Source: Trichomonas tenax (taxonomy: Eukaryota; Parabasalia; Trichomonadida; Trichomonadidae). From it: a DNA stretch of 18,224 bases. The translations under genes and the position numbers were made by a program. The notes beneath the pieces are model-generated. The model was not told where the DNA came from. It saw only the letters and a program-made list of their open reading frames with translations, and searched no databases. Location: positions 1 through 18,224 of the forward strand of contig JALKBU010001024.1 in NCBI GenBank assembly GCA_023091735.1. The letters are read 5' to 3'. Positions 7,581 through 17,216 of the stretch are shown in pieces; positions within the stretch are counted from its first letter, which is position 1; every line of letters starts with the position of its first letter.

Positions 7581-10500
7581 TTAAGCAACAAGGAAGAGAT
7601 CAATTGATGTGCCTCCACTTGATAAATAATTAGCAACAAGTGTTGTATTTGGAATTCTCAAGTTAGGTCTGTGTGCAACAGCAAAAGCAGTGGCATCAAT
7701 TCTGAATATATCAAGTGCTTGTTCAACAAATTGGAGGTCCAGTGTATCAGGAAGGAAGTCGCATTGCGTGCATGCATGTTTACCAAGATACATAACTTGT
7801 TTCTCACCACGAGCAAAGACAAGTGAGCCAAAGACAGGGCATTTATATTTCTTTGCAGTTGCTCTTATTGCTTCTCTAAGTTTGAGCGAGAAGTCTGCAC
7901 AGTTCGTGATAAATGTCCATCTTCCTTGGATCTGTATATCGGGGTTTGTCATGAAGAGAATCATGTCATCTCTGACGTTGACGCGCATGAAAAGCTGCCC
8001 ATTCTCGCAGATCTTGTCAGCACACTCAATGACACTCTTGTAGAAAGATTCGACAAACTGTGGTTCAACTGTTTGTGCCCATGTTGAAAGGTTAGTTAAT
8101 CTAACTAAAACAACCAAAAATGGCGCCGCATTGATCTGTATGATATGGGGGAATGCTTTATCTGGACTGATGACTGATGGGAACAGCGAAGAGAACGGAC
8201 TCATGTTCTTGTCACATCCTGTATTGATGAATGGTGATAAAACCGCAGGAAGTCTGAAAATCGCAAATGACTTAAGTGTTGTCATTGTGGATCCACAGTA
8301 TGACGGTATTACGTAGATGTAGCTGCCATCGGATGCTTTGATCTGTTGAGGCTCGCTAGATGGATACTGCTTCAGTTTATCTATTGTTCTCTTAATCTCA
8401 GAGCCTGTTATTGTTCCGAATGGCTGCCCATCGAACACGTTTCCGACGTTAATATTGAGCTCTCTCGAAGCGCATTGGGTAATAAATGTAACTTCATACT
8501 CGCTATTTGCTTCTATGAACAAGAATGGAAGAAAGTAATTTTCAACAGGAACAATAGAATCAAGAGGTTCTTGTTCACCTGCAAACTCAGTGAATTTATC
8601 AATCAAATTAATTCTTTCACCTCTCGAAGCGTCCATCTGTCTACCAACCATTATCTGCAGGTGCAAAATGATAATGAAGGATAGGACAATTAGGAGGAAA
8701 ACAACCATCCATGTAATATAGTAGATGTTGGCAATGTTGAAGAAAGGCTCTTCGAGCTGTATCATCGAAACGAATGTTTGGGAGATCAATTTAAGAGGAT
8801 TGATATTCGGAGAAATCTCGTTATCAAGTGTATAGTCAGTGATGAGAGTAAGAATATCATCTGATATAATACCAGTGAAGTCTTTTGCATCTTCGTCACG
8901 CATCAAGATGTCCATGTGATAATCGCAGTAGCTGATCCCACTTGAAATGTTGCTATCGGACATTGTTGAGTTCTGGAACTGTACAGCACTAAGCCACATC
9001 ATTATCAGGTCCATGCGCTGGAAGTAGACATATGAATTGGTTCTGTATTCATAGTCATTCGATGTATTTGAGAAAACAATGAAAGAAGATGTTACGAAAA
9101 TAATGAATGAAGCAAGTGTAAAGAAGAAACCAAATAGAATATCTCTTGAAGCATCCCATTCGATAACTCCTTCTCTGCCAGGAATTACTGATCTTAGTAT
9201 CGCCTTTGTATCAAGATTTGCAAATTCTTCAATCTTTTTCTTCGAGAATGTCTTGAATACTTCGAACGTTTTGTGGAGATGCCTTGAGTAAACAACCAAT
9301 GCAAATAGGAAGCAAATAATAAAGACAATAAAGCAAACAACGTTAACAGTGAACCAGATTGCGAAGTGGACTAATATTCTATTCGTGAATTTCGTATCAA
9401 AGATGTTGATATAGAAATTCAATACATTTTCGAATTTGTAGAAAATAGACAAATTCTTGAGCAATGGATCATAGACACCTGTATTATTTGCTTCAAGAGC
9501 AAGAGTAAAATATTGATCAAGATGGTCCTTCATTGTTACTCCATCAGATTTGAAGTATAAAAATTGATGGAGTGGTCCTTCAGTAAGTTTGACAAATCTA
9601 TTATAGAATGTCATTGTGTTGTTGTAGTATGTTCCAAGAATAGGATGCCCTGAAGTTGTCCAAAGTTCACTCTGCATTAACGTGAAGTTAGACATGAAGT
9701 TCTGGAAATTGAAGAATTCTTCTCTGTTCAAGGATGACAAATAGTAACAGTAGATGAGCATCGCCAATATATACATAGAAAATATGAATATGATAACGAC
9801 GATTGTGTTGAACACAGGGTGAGTAACGGACTTTTGGGAGGTTGGATTAACTGACTCGTCAACTGTGAATGTTGGGATAACTTTCGATTGGTAAAGGCAA
9901 TATTCGTATAATCTATGCTTGAGACGGCCAATTTGACCAGAAATTCCAGGCAATGACTCAAAGTCTGACAGCCACAATGACGCCCAGAAATTCTTCTCTT
10001 TGTTGCTGATTTTTTGATTATATCTTTCAATAATGTTGACGACTTGTGGAAATGCTTCAATATTTAAGTTCTTGATTCTCGACTCAAAGGAGTTCACGAA
10101 AAACACCCCTTCAGCCGTATGAACGGATCTGTTATGGACTTCTGTTGTGACTCTTTCTTTCGTTTCATCATTGAGCGAGTAAAAAGCTCGAGCAATGACC
10201 ATAAGCTGTGGATAACTTAATCCTGCAAGTTGTCCTTCGGTTAAATTCATTAATTGCTTTGGTCTGTGCATTCCAAGTAATTTTCCTAATTCTCCTTTCG
10301 AGTACTCGTAGAACAGCCTGCTGATGAACATAACACCTGTTATGAAGACAGAAATGCCGAAAATGACAGCTACACCTGTTGGAGTTGCATATACTGTAAA
10401 AGCACGAACAATGGCACATCCTGTACAGAAGTGGATGTAGAAGCACGCGAGAACTGATACAATTTTCGTTTGGAAAGGCAAAACGATGAAGATAAAAATA

Positions 10501-11207
10501 TCAACTGCTAAAAAGAAGATTGTTAAAATAACGAGAAGAATATTATTTGGATTTTCGAGGAAAGAAACTGTATGCTGGATAATCAATATCGCAAAGTTAA
10601 CTATTAATGATGAAAATGTATCGCGTTGGAAATAAAGATGTGTAACTCTATAGGCTGTGCATGAATTCATCAGTGCTATAAGAATCTTATAGAGAATAAT
10701 CGTTAATTCGCCTATAACAGCCGCAAAGAAAGAATAAGAGTCTTCTACGACAGATAAATACGCCATTGACGCTGTAAACGCTTTTCCGAATATAGGGACA
10801 ATAAGTGGGAGGATATAAAATGAGAGAATGCTGTAGATTCGTTTTATCGAGGAAGATGGAAGTGCGACTTTAAGCAAAACAATAAATATAATAATGTACA
10901 AAACAAAAATGAATGCGCCGATGATGAAGTAAAACCACACAATGATGAGGACTTCATCTGTATTTGGATATGTTGGGGAACCTGTAAAGATAATATAGAT
11001 GATGTAGACTAAAGTCGATTTGTTTCCTTTAAAGTACGTCATCAATGTGGGGAAAATTGTTGTAAAAATGTATATTAAGCATAAAATTATAGTAAATATT
11101 ACGTTAAAGATTGGACGCCTGTGAATGAAAAGGTGGGAATCGTTCAATATCGCAAAAAGACCGCTCGTCTTGAAGCCTACTGAAAACTGACCCTTCTTTT
11201 CATTCAT
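7581..11207 (-). CDS. Large membrane protein with PAS and degenerate nucleotidyl-cyclase domain (1208 aa)
   Basis: The layout matches the expanded trichomonad membrane-cyclase family. About nine hydrophobic segments lie at residues 33-300, followed by a soluble stretch at 301-465. A membrane segment at 465-490 leads to a loop at 492-610 with sequons at N507, N529, N574 and N585. Membrane segments follow at 611-640 and 689-713, then a second loop at 714-825 with sequons at N714, N746 and N753, and a last membrane segment at 826-852. A PAS-like domain is at about 889-985 and a cyclase-like fold at about 1018-1180. Intact relatives make cAMP or cGMP using two aspartates. Here the first metal Asp position aligns with R1036, D1080 or D1081 could be the second, and the Asn/Arg pair of the transition-state helix aligns with D1157 and E1162. 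It is therefore probably catalytically dead, or active only as a partner. The alignment was made by eye. The ATG is at 11207; a minus-strand Inr match (TCACTTTT) starts 68 nt upstream. Confidence 0.8.
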   Translation of the reverse strand: MNEKKGQFSVGFKTSGLFAILNDSHLFIHRRPIFNVIFTIILCLIYIFTTIFPTLMTYFKGNKSTLVYIIYIIFTGSPTYPNTDEVLIIVWFYFIIGAFIFVLYIIIFIVLLKVALPSSSIKRIYSILSFYILPLIVPIFGKAFTASMAYLSVVEDSYSFFAAVIGELTIILYKILIALMNSCTAYRVTHLYFQRDTFSSLIVNFAILIIQHTVSFLENPNNILLVILTIFFLAVDIFIFIVLPFQTKIVSVLACFYIHFCTGCAIVRAFTVYATPTGVAVIFGISVFITGVMFISRLFYEYSKGELGKLLGMHRPKQLMNLTEGQLAGLSYPQLMVIARAFYSLNDETKERVTTEVHNRSVHTAEGVFFVNSFESRIKNLNIEAFPQVVNIIERYNQKISNKEKNFWASLWLSDFESLPGISGQIGRLKHRLYEYCLYQSKVIPTFTVDESVNPTSQKSVTHPVFNTIVVIIFIFSMYILAMLIYCYYLSSLNREEFFNFQNFMSNFTLMQSELWTTSGHPILGTYYNNTMTFYNRFVKLTEGPLHQFLYFKSDGVTMKDHLDQYFTLALEANNTGVYDPLLKNLSIFYKFENVLNFYINIFDTKFTNRILVHFAIWFTVNVVCFIVFIICFLFALVVYSRHLHKTFEVFKTFSKKKIEEFANLDTKAILRSVIPGREGVIEWDASRDILFGFFFTLASFIIFVTSSFIVFSNTSNDYEYRTNSYVYFQRMDLIMMWLSAVQFQNSTMSDSNISSGISYCDYHMDILMRDEDAKDFTGIISDDILTLITDYTLDNEISPNINPLKLISQTFVSMIQLEEPFFNIANIYYITWMVVFLLIVLSFIIILHLQIMVGRQMDASRGERINLIDKFTEFAGEQEPLDSIVPVENYFLPFLFIEANSEYEVTFITQCASRELNINVGNVFDGQPFGTITGSEIKRTIDKLKQYPSSEPQQIKASDGSYIYVIPSYCGSTMTTLKSFAIFRLPAVLSPFINTGCDKNMSPFSSLFPSVISPDKAFPHIIQINAAPFLVVLVRLTNLSTWAQTVEPQFVESFYKSVIECADKICENGQLFMRVNVRDDMILFMTNPDIQIQGRWTFITNCADFSLKLREAIRATAKKYKCPVFGSLVFARGEKQVMYLGKHACTQCDFLPDTLDLQFVEQALDIFRIDATAFAVAHRPNLRIPNTTLVANYLSSGGTSIDLFLVA

Positions 11208-11333
11208 AGATTTTAGAAAAAAGTAACTCTGAAATTAAAATTTTACCTTACATTCACTAATTAATTAGAAAAAGTGAAATTACAACGATTGCCTATATAC
11301 AGAGAAAAATGAAATAAAAAGTGACTTTAAAAA
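11208..11333. promoter_or_regulatory. Compact bidirectional promoter region (126 bp)
   Basis: This spacer lies between two head-to-head genes. A minus-strand TCACTTTTT (core 11273-11277) matches the first eight positions of the trichomonad Inr TCAYTWYT and would start transcription about 68 nt before the ATG of the cyclase-like gene. A plus-strand TCACT (11254-11258) would start about 78 nt before the ATG of the Q/N-rich gene. If both are used, the transcripts overlap at their 5' ends by about 20 nt. These leaders are longer than usual for the group, so the assignments are tentative. Confidence 0.35.
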
Positions 11334-14300
11334 ATGGATCCAAGTCGCGTTGGATACACATATGGGACTTCACAGTCTCAGAATCAACAATACGCGACTG
11401 GCCATGGCTTGAATATCCAGTTATCTGGAGGTAATTACACAAATGATTATCAAAATCAGCAAATTTACAACCAGCAACAAAATTTGCAATACCTGTACCA
11501 ACAGCAGCAATCTCACGATCAATATTCGAGCTATCAACAAGAATTAAATCCAAATTATTCATATGATCAAAATATGCAGAATTACAACTTCCAGAACCAA
11601 TACCAAATTCAACAGGACCAGAAATACATGGAAAATCCAAGCCAAAAAAATTATTCGCCAACAAGATCGAATACAGCACGTCGAAATGTTCGAAAATTCG
11701 TTGTGTCTAAGGCAAATCAACAAGATACGCAACAAAATCCTCAAAAATTAGAAAATATAAAATTATCAAATCCGAAAAAGAAAGAACTCTTTACGTCTCC
11801 AGAGTTAAAAGAGATACAGAATCAAATAAAATCGAAGGCACTGTTCACGTCACCAGAAGAACAAAGAAAATATCAAATTAGTCAAAAATTAAAAGTTTCA
11901 AAGGATTTGGCAACACTTCTTCCAGATCCGAAGAATCAATTCAAGTCTTCCAACATTAAGGTTGTGAGGCCAAATGGAATTCAGTTTATATCTACAACAA
12001 GTCCGAAAAATAAATCAACAACATTGCAAGTTCAACGCGCAGAGAAACACGGTGAATTAAAACTCGGAAAGATCGACAAGAAGTCATATGGCGTCAAAAT
12101 TATGTCAAACATTCCGCTTGAAAAAAAACAGCAAGAAAAAATTCAACCAATTCAAGAAGAATCTAATGAAAAAGTCTTAATAACAATCGAAAAGGCCGCC
12201 AAAGACATAGAAATACAGGAAGAAATACAAAAGAAGATAGATGAAGAAGATGTAGAGCCGGTATTATTAAATGATGAAATGGTTGATGAGCTTAAAAGAT
12301 TGGTCGACGAAAAGGATCCATACCTAGAAGCAACAACAGACATCAACTTTGTGAGTGTTGAAAACACAAATCAACAGGAAAATTTGGAAGAAGAAGATAT
12401 TAATATTAATATTGAAATAGAAGATGCTGAACCAGCTGACGGGAAGAAACCAATATCTATATCCCCACCATCACCTGATGCCGCCGAAAAATTCAAAGAA
12501 TACGTTCCTCCAGATCAAGATGCGATATTAGTCGATGTCATAGAAGGCACAGAACCGATTTCTGTGTACTCGCAAGGACAGTCATATGTATTAGAGAAAG
12601 AAGAGTCAGAGAAGCTTCCTGATTACATGTTTTCAACCATTGCACAGAAAAACATTGTTATTGGTGAAGAAGAGGAAGAATTTGAGATTTCCAACGATGA
12701 ATCCTCATCTAGATATTTACAAGAAGAGGCAGATGACGATGACTCTGATCCATACAGTGATTTTATGCTTATCAGGCAATCACAGATGCAAGATTTGCCT
12801 TCTGAAGTCAGTGAGTGCTTCAAGGACGAAAAAGGAACGGAAATTATTAATGGAATTCCAAAGGAAATGATCAAAGAGATGCTAAAAATATCTCCTGATG
12901 AAATAACTGACGCCGACGAGAAGGTCATCAAGAACTTTACATTGAAAGTTAAATCGAAGCCAGAAAAGAAAGAAATTGCCGCAAAAATAGAAAAAGATAA
13001 GAAATCACAAGAAATCAAAATCATAAAGAAAGACGAACAAAAAGCAAACTCAAACAAACAAATAACAGTACAAAAACCACCTAAAACAGATCATATCGTT
13101 GAGGTGCCAGACTCTTCACAGCCTTCTAAGTCACCACCGCCATCGCTAAATCAACCATTGCCACAAATGCAAAATCCTAATAATTACATGATGCCAAATA
13201 ATCAAAATCAACAAATGCAAATGCCACCACAAAACATGCCAATGAATATGCCACAAAATCAATATCCAATGCCGCCAAATCAAAATCAATTTATGCCTCA
13301 AAATCAACAATTTGTTCAGAACCAAAACTATAATCCAATGGGTAATATGAGTCATTATAGTAATCCGAATTTCGTGCAGCCTCAGAGCTTCAATTATAAT
13401 AATTCTAATCCAAACCTTAAGGTTAACCAGAATCCGCAATTTACTCCACAAAACTTTAATCAAAATCAACAACAGAACTTTAATCAGCAACAAAATTTTG
13501 CACCACAACAAAGTTATCCAAACCAAATGCCGAACTTTGTACCAAATCAGAATCCTATACAAAACTTCATGCCAAACCAGTTCCAAAACTATCAAGTTCA
13601 ATTCAACAACTATTCACAGCAATATCCTCAAGTTTCCTTTGTTCCTCCGTCACCGAATAATATATCTCACTTCCAGCCTCCTCAGCAAGTTCAGGAAGAA
13701 GAAGAGTTCAACCTTGATAACTATCCAGAACAAGAATTACATTCAGAGAGCCTAGAAGAAAGTGAAAAAGAAGTAGTAGTAGAAGAAGAATCAAAACAAG
13801 AAGAACAGCCAACAGGAAAGAAAGACTTTACAGTGGACAAATCAATATCAGTGAAAGAAGTTCAAATCCCCACAGTCAAGAAAATCACTCTTGCAAACAT
13901 GAATGTACAGAAAGTCAACACAGCATCTAATGTCGTTGTCGAGAGAAGAACGGACTTGAATTTGTTAGTTTCCGATTTATCAACACCGAAAACAGATATT
14001 CATCCGCCTCCAGGAAAAGTTGATGAGCCGAAGGAGAGAGGAATAACAATCGGATCGAATGGAATAACACTCGCTTCCGGAGAAACAATTGCCAATAAAA
14101 CAAGATCGTTGACATTTAATCCTGATGAACTTCCAGAACACACAAACACAAATGTTAAACTTTCTAATTTCGATTTCCAGCCACTCACATCAAATCAGTC
14201 ATTATCAATTCCATCAAAACCTTTGTCTTCATTTGCAGCTGCAAATATGTTCACTCCACCACCACAGCCAAGTCAACAAGCAGAAGAGCCATTGTTCGTT

Positions 14301-15020
14301 CCACCAGTTTTCAACGAGCATAAAACTGATGAAATTTTCATCCCGCCTGAAGAAACGAAGAAATCAAAGATATTACATGTTCCTATTAATCCAGATCAAA
14401 CTTTCAATAATCCAGTTGAAGAAAACATCCACGACGAGCCTCAGAAAGCACCCGAAATTGTTATTCCATTCCAGCAATTCCAATTACATCCGGATCAGTT
14501 TAATCCAGCAAACAATAAACCGATAGGATCATTCCCACACATTATGAATATTGGAAAGCAGAAACTTATTGGAATAGATTCTACTGAAGATGGAAGCAAT
14601 GATTCTGATCAAAAAATCGTTAAAGCTCCTAAAAAATCTACAAAATCAAGATCAGTTAATGAGGAAGATATGAAAGTTGAACGATTCGCTCAACCAAACC
14701 CTGTAATAGCGACTCCAAAGAATGATACTCCAATTTGGGACTCACTTCATATGGCTCCTTTAGGAATGTCTGACTCATCGAGTTCAGCTCGTCCTGAATC
14801 AGATTCCGACGCTATGAAGTCGCTGAATGATGAAAATAATAATGATGGCGTTCGAAGAAGAAAACCACTTTTGTCTGACATAGATCATCCGATTCAGGTT
14901 AAGAAGACACCAACAGTTCTTCCAATCAATAAGAACAAAGCATTAATATGGGTTACCACTTTAATTGTAGTTATTTTAGTTATTATAAGCTTAGCTTTAG
15001 CAGCATTGTTTATAATTTGA
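11334..15020 (+). CDS. Q/N-rich, low-complexity, C-terminally tail-anchored protein (1228 aa)
   Basis: I do not recognise this family. Residues 13-137 form a Q/N/Y-rich region of prion-like composition. Two LFTSPE motifs lie 18 residues apart (152-157 and 170-175), inside a basic stretch. Residues 270-560 are charged, with acidic clusters (445-459, 464-472) and K/E-rich probable coiled coil (535-570). A second Q/N/P/M-rich low-complexity region spans 600-790, with an acidic block at 786-824. A Ser/Pro-rich region leads to RRRKP at 1174-1178, and one hydrophobic segment (about 1203-1228) ends the protein. With no signal peptide and a single C-terminal anchor, it fits a tail-anchored topology: a large cytosolic disordered domain on the ER, another endomembrane or the hydrogenosome outer membrane. 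This is inference from composition. Codons are AT-rich (AAA, CAA, AAT), unlike the AAG-rich glucosidase gene. TAAA occurs a few bases after the stop. Confidence 0.82.
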   Translation: MDPSRVGYTYGTSQSQNQQYATGHGLNIQLSGGNYTNDYQNQQIYNQQQNLQYLYQQQQSHDQYSSYQQELNPNYSYDQNMQNYNFQNQYQIQQDQKYMENPSQKNYSPTRSNTARRNVRKFVVSKANQQDTQQNPQKLENIKLSNPKKKELFTSPELKEIQNQIKSKALFTSPEEQRKYQISQKLKVSKDLATLLPDPKNQFKSSNIKVVRPNGIQFISTTSPKNKSTTLQVQRAEKHGELKLGKIDKKSYGVKIMSNIPLEKKQQEKIQPIQEESNEKVLITIEKAAKDIEIQEEIQKKIDEEDVEPVLLNDEMVDELKRLVDEKDPYLEATTDINFVSVENTNQQENLEEEDININIEIEDAEPADGKKPISISPPSPDAAEKFKEYVPPDQDAILVDVIEGTEPISVYSQGQSYVLEKEESEKLPDYMFSTIAQKNIVIGEEEEEFEISNDESSSRYLQEEADDDDSDPYSDFMLIRQSQMQDLPSEVSECFKDEKGTEIINGIPKEMIKEMLKISPDEITDADEKVIKNFTLKVKSKPEKKEIAAKIEKDKKSQEIKIIKKDEQKANSNKQITVQKPPKTDHIVEVPDSSQPSKSPPPSLNQPLPQMQNPNNYMMPNNQNQQMQMPPQNMPMNMPQNQYPMPPNQNQFMPQNQQFVQNQNYNPMGNMSHYSNPNFVQPQSFNYNNSNPNLKVNQNPQFTPQNFNQNQQQNFNQQQNFAPQQSYPNQMPNFVPNQNPIQNFMPNQFQNYQVQFNNYSQQYPQVSFVPPSPNNISHFQPPQQVQEEEEFNLDNYPEQELHSESLEESEKEVVVEEESKQEEQPTGKKDFTVDKSISVKEVQIPTVKKITLANMNVQKVNTASNVVVERRTDLNLLVSDLSTPKTDIHPPPGKVDEPKERGITIGSNGITLASGETIANKTRSLTFNPDELPEHTNTNVKLSNFDFQPLTSNQSLSIPSKPLSSFAAANMFTPPPQPSQQAEEPLFVPPVFNEHKTDEIFIPPEETKKSKILHVPINPDQTFNNPVEENIHDEPQKAPEIVIPFQQFQLHPDQFNPANNKPIGSFPHIMNIGKQKLIGIDSTEDGSNDSDQKIVKAPKKSTKSRSVNEEDMKVERFAQPNPVIATPKNDTPIWDSLHMAPLGMSDSSSSARPESDSDAMKSLNDENNNDGVRRRKPLLSDIDHPIQVKKTPTVLPINKNKALIWVTTLIVVILVIISLALAALFII

Positions 15021-15200
15021 TAACTAAACTAATCTTTAGTAACAATTCTGTCATATAATCATTTAATTTTATGACAAAAATTGAATATATTAATTCAACA
15101 TTTAGAAAATATTAAATCTTATGCCAGCGAAACGATATTTAATAATCAAAAGGTTCAAAAGCAATGAATAATTTCTTTTTATAATTATTTCGAAAAAATG

Positions 15201-15206
15201 AAAAAA
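15201..15206 (-). terminator. Pol III T-run terminator of tRNA-Leu
   Basis: Six A on the plus strand, so six T on the transcribed strand, directly follow the discriminator base of the tRNA. This is the standard RNA polymerase III termination signal. Confidence 0.8.
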
Positions 15207-15286
15207 TGGTCACTCTGGGGTTCGAACCCAGGCCCTCGCGGACCAGTGCCTTAAACTGGCGCTTTAGACCACTCGGCCAAATGACC
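15207..15286 (-). tRNA. tRNA-Leu (anticodon AAG)
   Basis: Read on the minus strand, the 80-nt sequence folds as a class II tRNA. The acceptor stem GGTCATT/AGTGACC has one wobble pair, and the discriminator base is A, as expected for leucine. The A box is TGGCCGAGTGG. The anticodon stem CCAGT/ACTGG encloses the loop TTAAGGC, giving anticodon AAG. A long variable arm follows, and the T arm contains GGTTCGAACCC (B box). The D stem has a C-A mismatch at its third pair. Six T residues follow on the transcribed strand (15201-15206 on +), a Pol III terminator. No intron is present. It would read CUU and, after A34 deamination to inosine, CUC. Confidence 0.96.
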
Positions 15287-15915
15287 TTTACATTTATATT
15301 CAATATTTTCATACCAAGTTTCAAAATTTGGATGACGAAAATGATCAAAATATGCAATATCTAAACATGCCTTTATTATTACGATGAATACTTTCCAGAT
15401 GATTTGAAAAGACAGAATATACTTCATGACCATTAACAAATGACGCTTCTTTTACAATAATAATTTGTTCATTTCTCATAATGAAAACCATGCAATATTA
15501 TTCATTTCAACTAACAGAAATATTTATGTTCCATCATTGTACAATATTGACAGCAAACATAACGCAAGATTGAAGAATATTTATCTATCAATCTATGAAA
15601 CAATGGTAGCATCAAAATGTAACGATTTATCGCCTTATCTATGATTGTCCGTCAATGTAGCAGCTATGATTCTGTTAATATTTTGATTTTAATAACAACT
15701 CATAACCATTGTTTCACAACTAAAAACTGAGTATAATTTTATGAATAAAAAATAATGTTTAACTCTCAGAACCAGATATTAAGAATGTTGAAAATCAATA
15801 TTTTTTTGATTTAGTTGCCGATATTTAGAAAATAGATATACATTTCGATGCCTAATAAAATAGGAATATGTAAAATAACAAACAATTATAATATACAAAA
15901 CAAAAACAAACAAAC
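15287..15915. other. Spacer between tRNA-Leu and the broken gene
   Basis: About 630 bp of AT-rich sequence. Open frames here are short and look accidental. I see no RNA gene, promoter or clear repeat. Confidence 0.5.
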
Positions 15916-16626
15916 TTAGAAATCAACTCTATTGAATGGCTTGTCACTTGAGAAGCAATGTAGTGGATCAACGAAAATGCGGACTATGACATCATCGACA
16001 TCATAGCATTGTAAATTATTTCTGAATTTTGGATTTGGACCCTTGAAAACCTGCTGGATTCCATACTTAGAATGTGGACCCTGCTTATCGAAGAGTGTTA
16101 AGTGGTCTAACTTTGATCCGATGAAGTTAGCGAAAATTTTTTAGTTGATCTTGAAGTGTGAGTCATCAATCCAGCTAACGCCGATATATTTGTAAGCTGA
16201 AGAATTATCCTTTGTGATGCAAAGTGCGTTGTAAAGCTTAACATCGAATCTTCTTGCTGTTCCATTTCTTCTTGTGAAGTACGACGATCTTATCTATTCC
16301 AAAGTCACCGGCCTTGGGGACCATTCTGAAGCCGGAATGAGGCCGATGCTGTGTGGCTGTACGAATATTCCTGTTGGCTTATCAAACGAACAATTGGCCT
16401 CAGAGTTGACTTTAGCGTTGAAAGAGTGACTGACTGTCAAGCACTCCTCATTGCGGGACTTCGATAATCCAAATAAGTCATTCTTCTGTTTCTGCTCCTG
16501 ACAGAAGAAATTCATTCCTAAGATCTGTTGCAATGCGCCCGTCTTCGACTTGGGGATAGGGAATCCGTCTGTCAATGACATGAAATGCCTTCCATTGTCG
16601 AACGGAGAAGATGGCTCTGTTATCAT
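15916..16626 (-). pseudogene. Broken gene of unknown function, two in-frame stops
   Basis: From the ATG at 16626 a single reading frame runs 237 codons to a TAA at 15916-15918, but it is interrupted by TAG at codon 111 (16294-16296) and TAA at codon 162 (16141-16143). The sequence between and after the stops still looks protein-like (for example ITKDNSSAYKYIGVSWIDD), so the frame was probably coding. From 16333 to about 16240 another frame is open and also reads as plausible protein (GFRMVPKAGDFGIDK), so a compensating pair of indels may bridge the first stop. The intact product would be a soluble protein of about 235 residues without signal peptide or membrane segment. I do not recognise the family. 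Base composition resembles the coding genes nearby rather than the spacers, suggesting recent decay, or sequencing error at one or both sites. Confidence 0.6.
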
Positions 16627-17216
16627 TTTGATTATTTGATTTTTGTTTATTCACTCAAAAGTTTTTTTATGTTTTTTATTTTATTTGACTAATCATAGAG
16701 AGTGTTTTTAAGCAAAATTTTTTGTTTTGAGATCTTTTTGAAAAAATTCAATGAGGATGTTGACAGCGTATTGGCATGTGATGGAGAACATTATTACAAG
16801 GTTTTTGGGAAATAATCAGCACGGTGGATTTTTGTGAAGATTCAATAGCATTTAATTTTAAATTATTTTCCCCCTGGACAACATAGTGAGTGCGATAGAG
16901 TTTTCTCAATTTTTTGCATAAAAATCCCTCTGAATTGTTTTTTGTGAACTTTACAAATACAAATATGGCTTAAGCATCTTCTGGTGATTAAAAATGTATA
17001 AAATTCTCAATTGTGAACTATGGTCATCATATTGTATTTGTATCATATAATTGATTTCTATTTAAGATTATTTTAATTTTGTCACTTTTCAAGAATTTAA
17101 TTAAATTAATTAACATTATTATATAATTATGTTTTGGTCATTTTTCTGGCAATAAAATCAAACTTTCATTTACAATTGACACTTTTCTGATATATCGTAA
17201 ATATTTGTTCTGATAT

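Noticed and set aside
15139..15439. Two overlapping short frames on the minus strand around the tRNA
   Set aside because: They read through the tRNA-Leu gene itself and are accidental.
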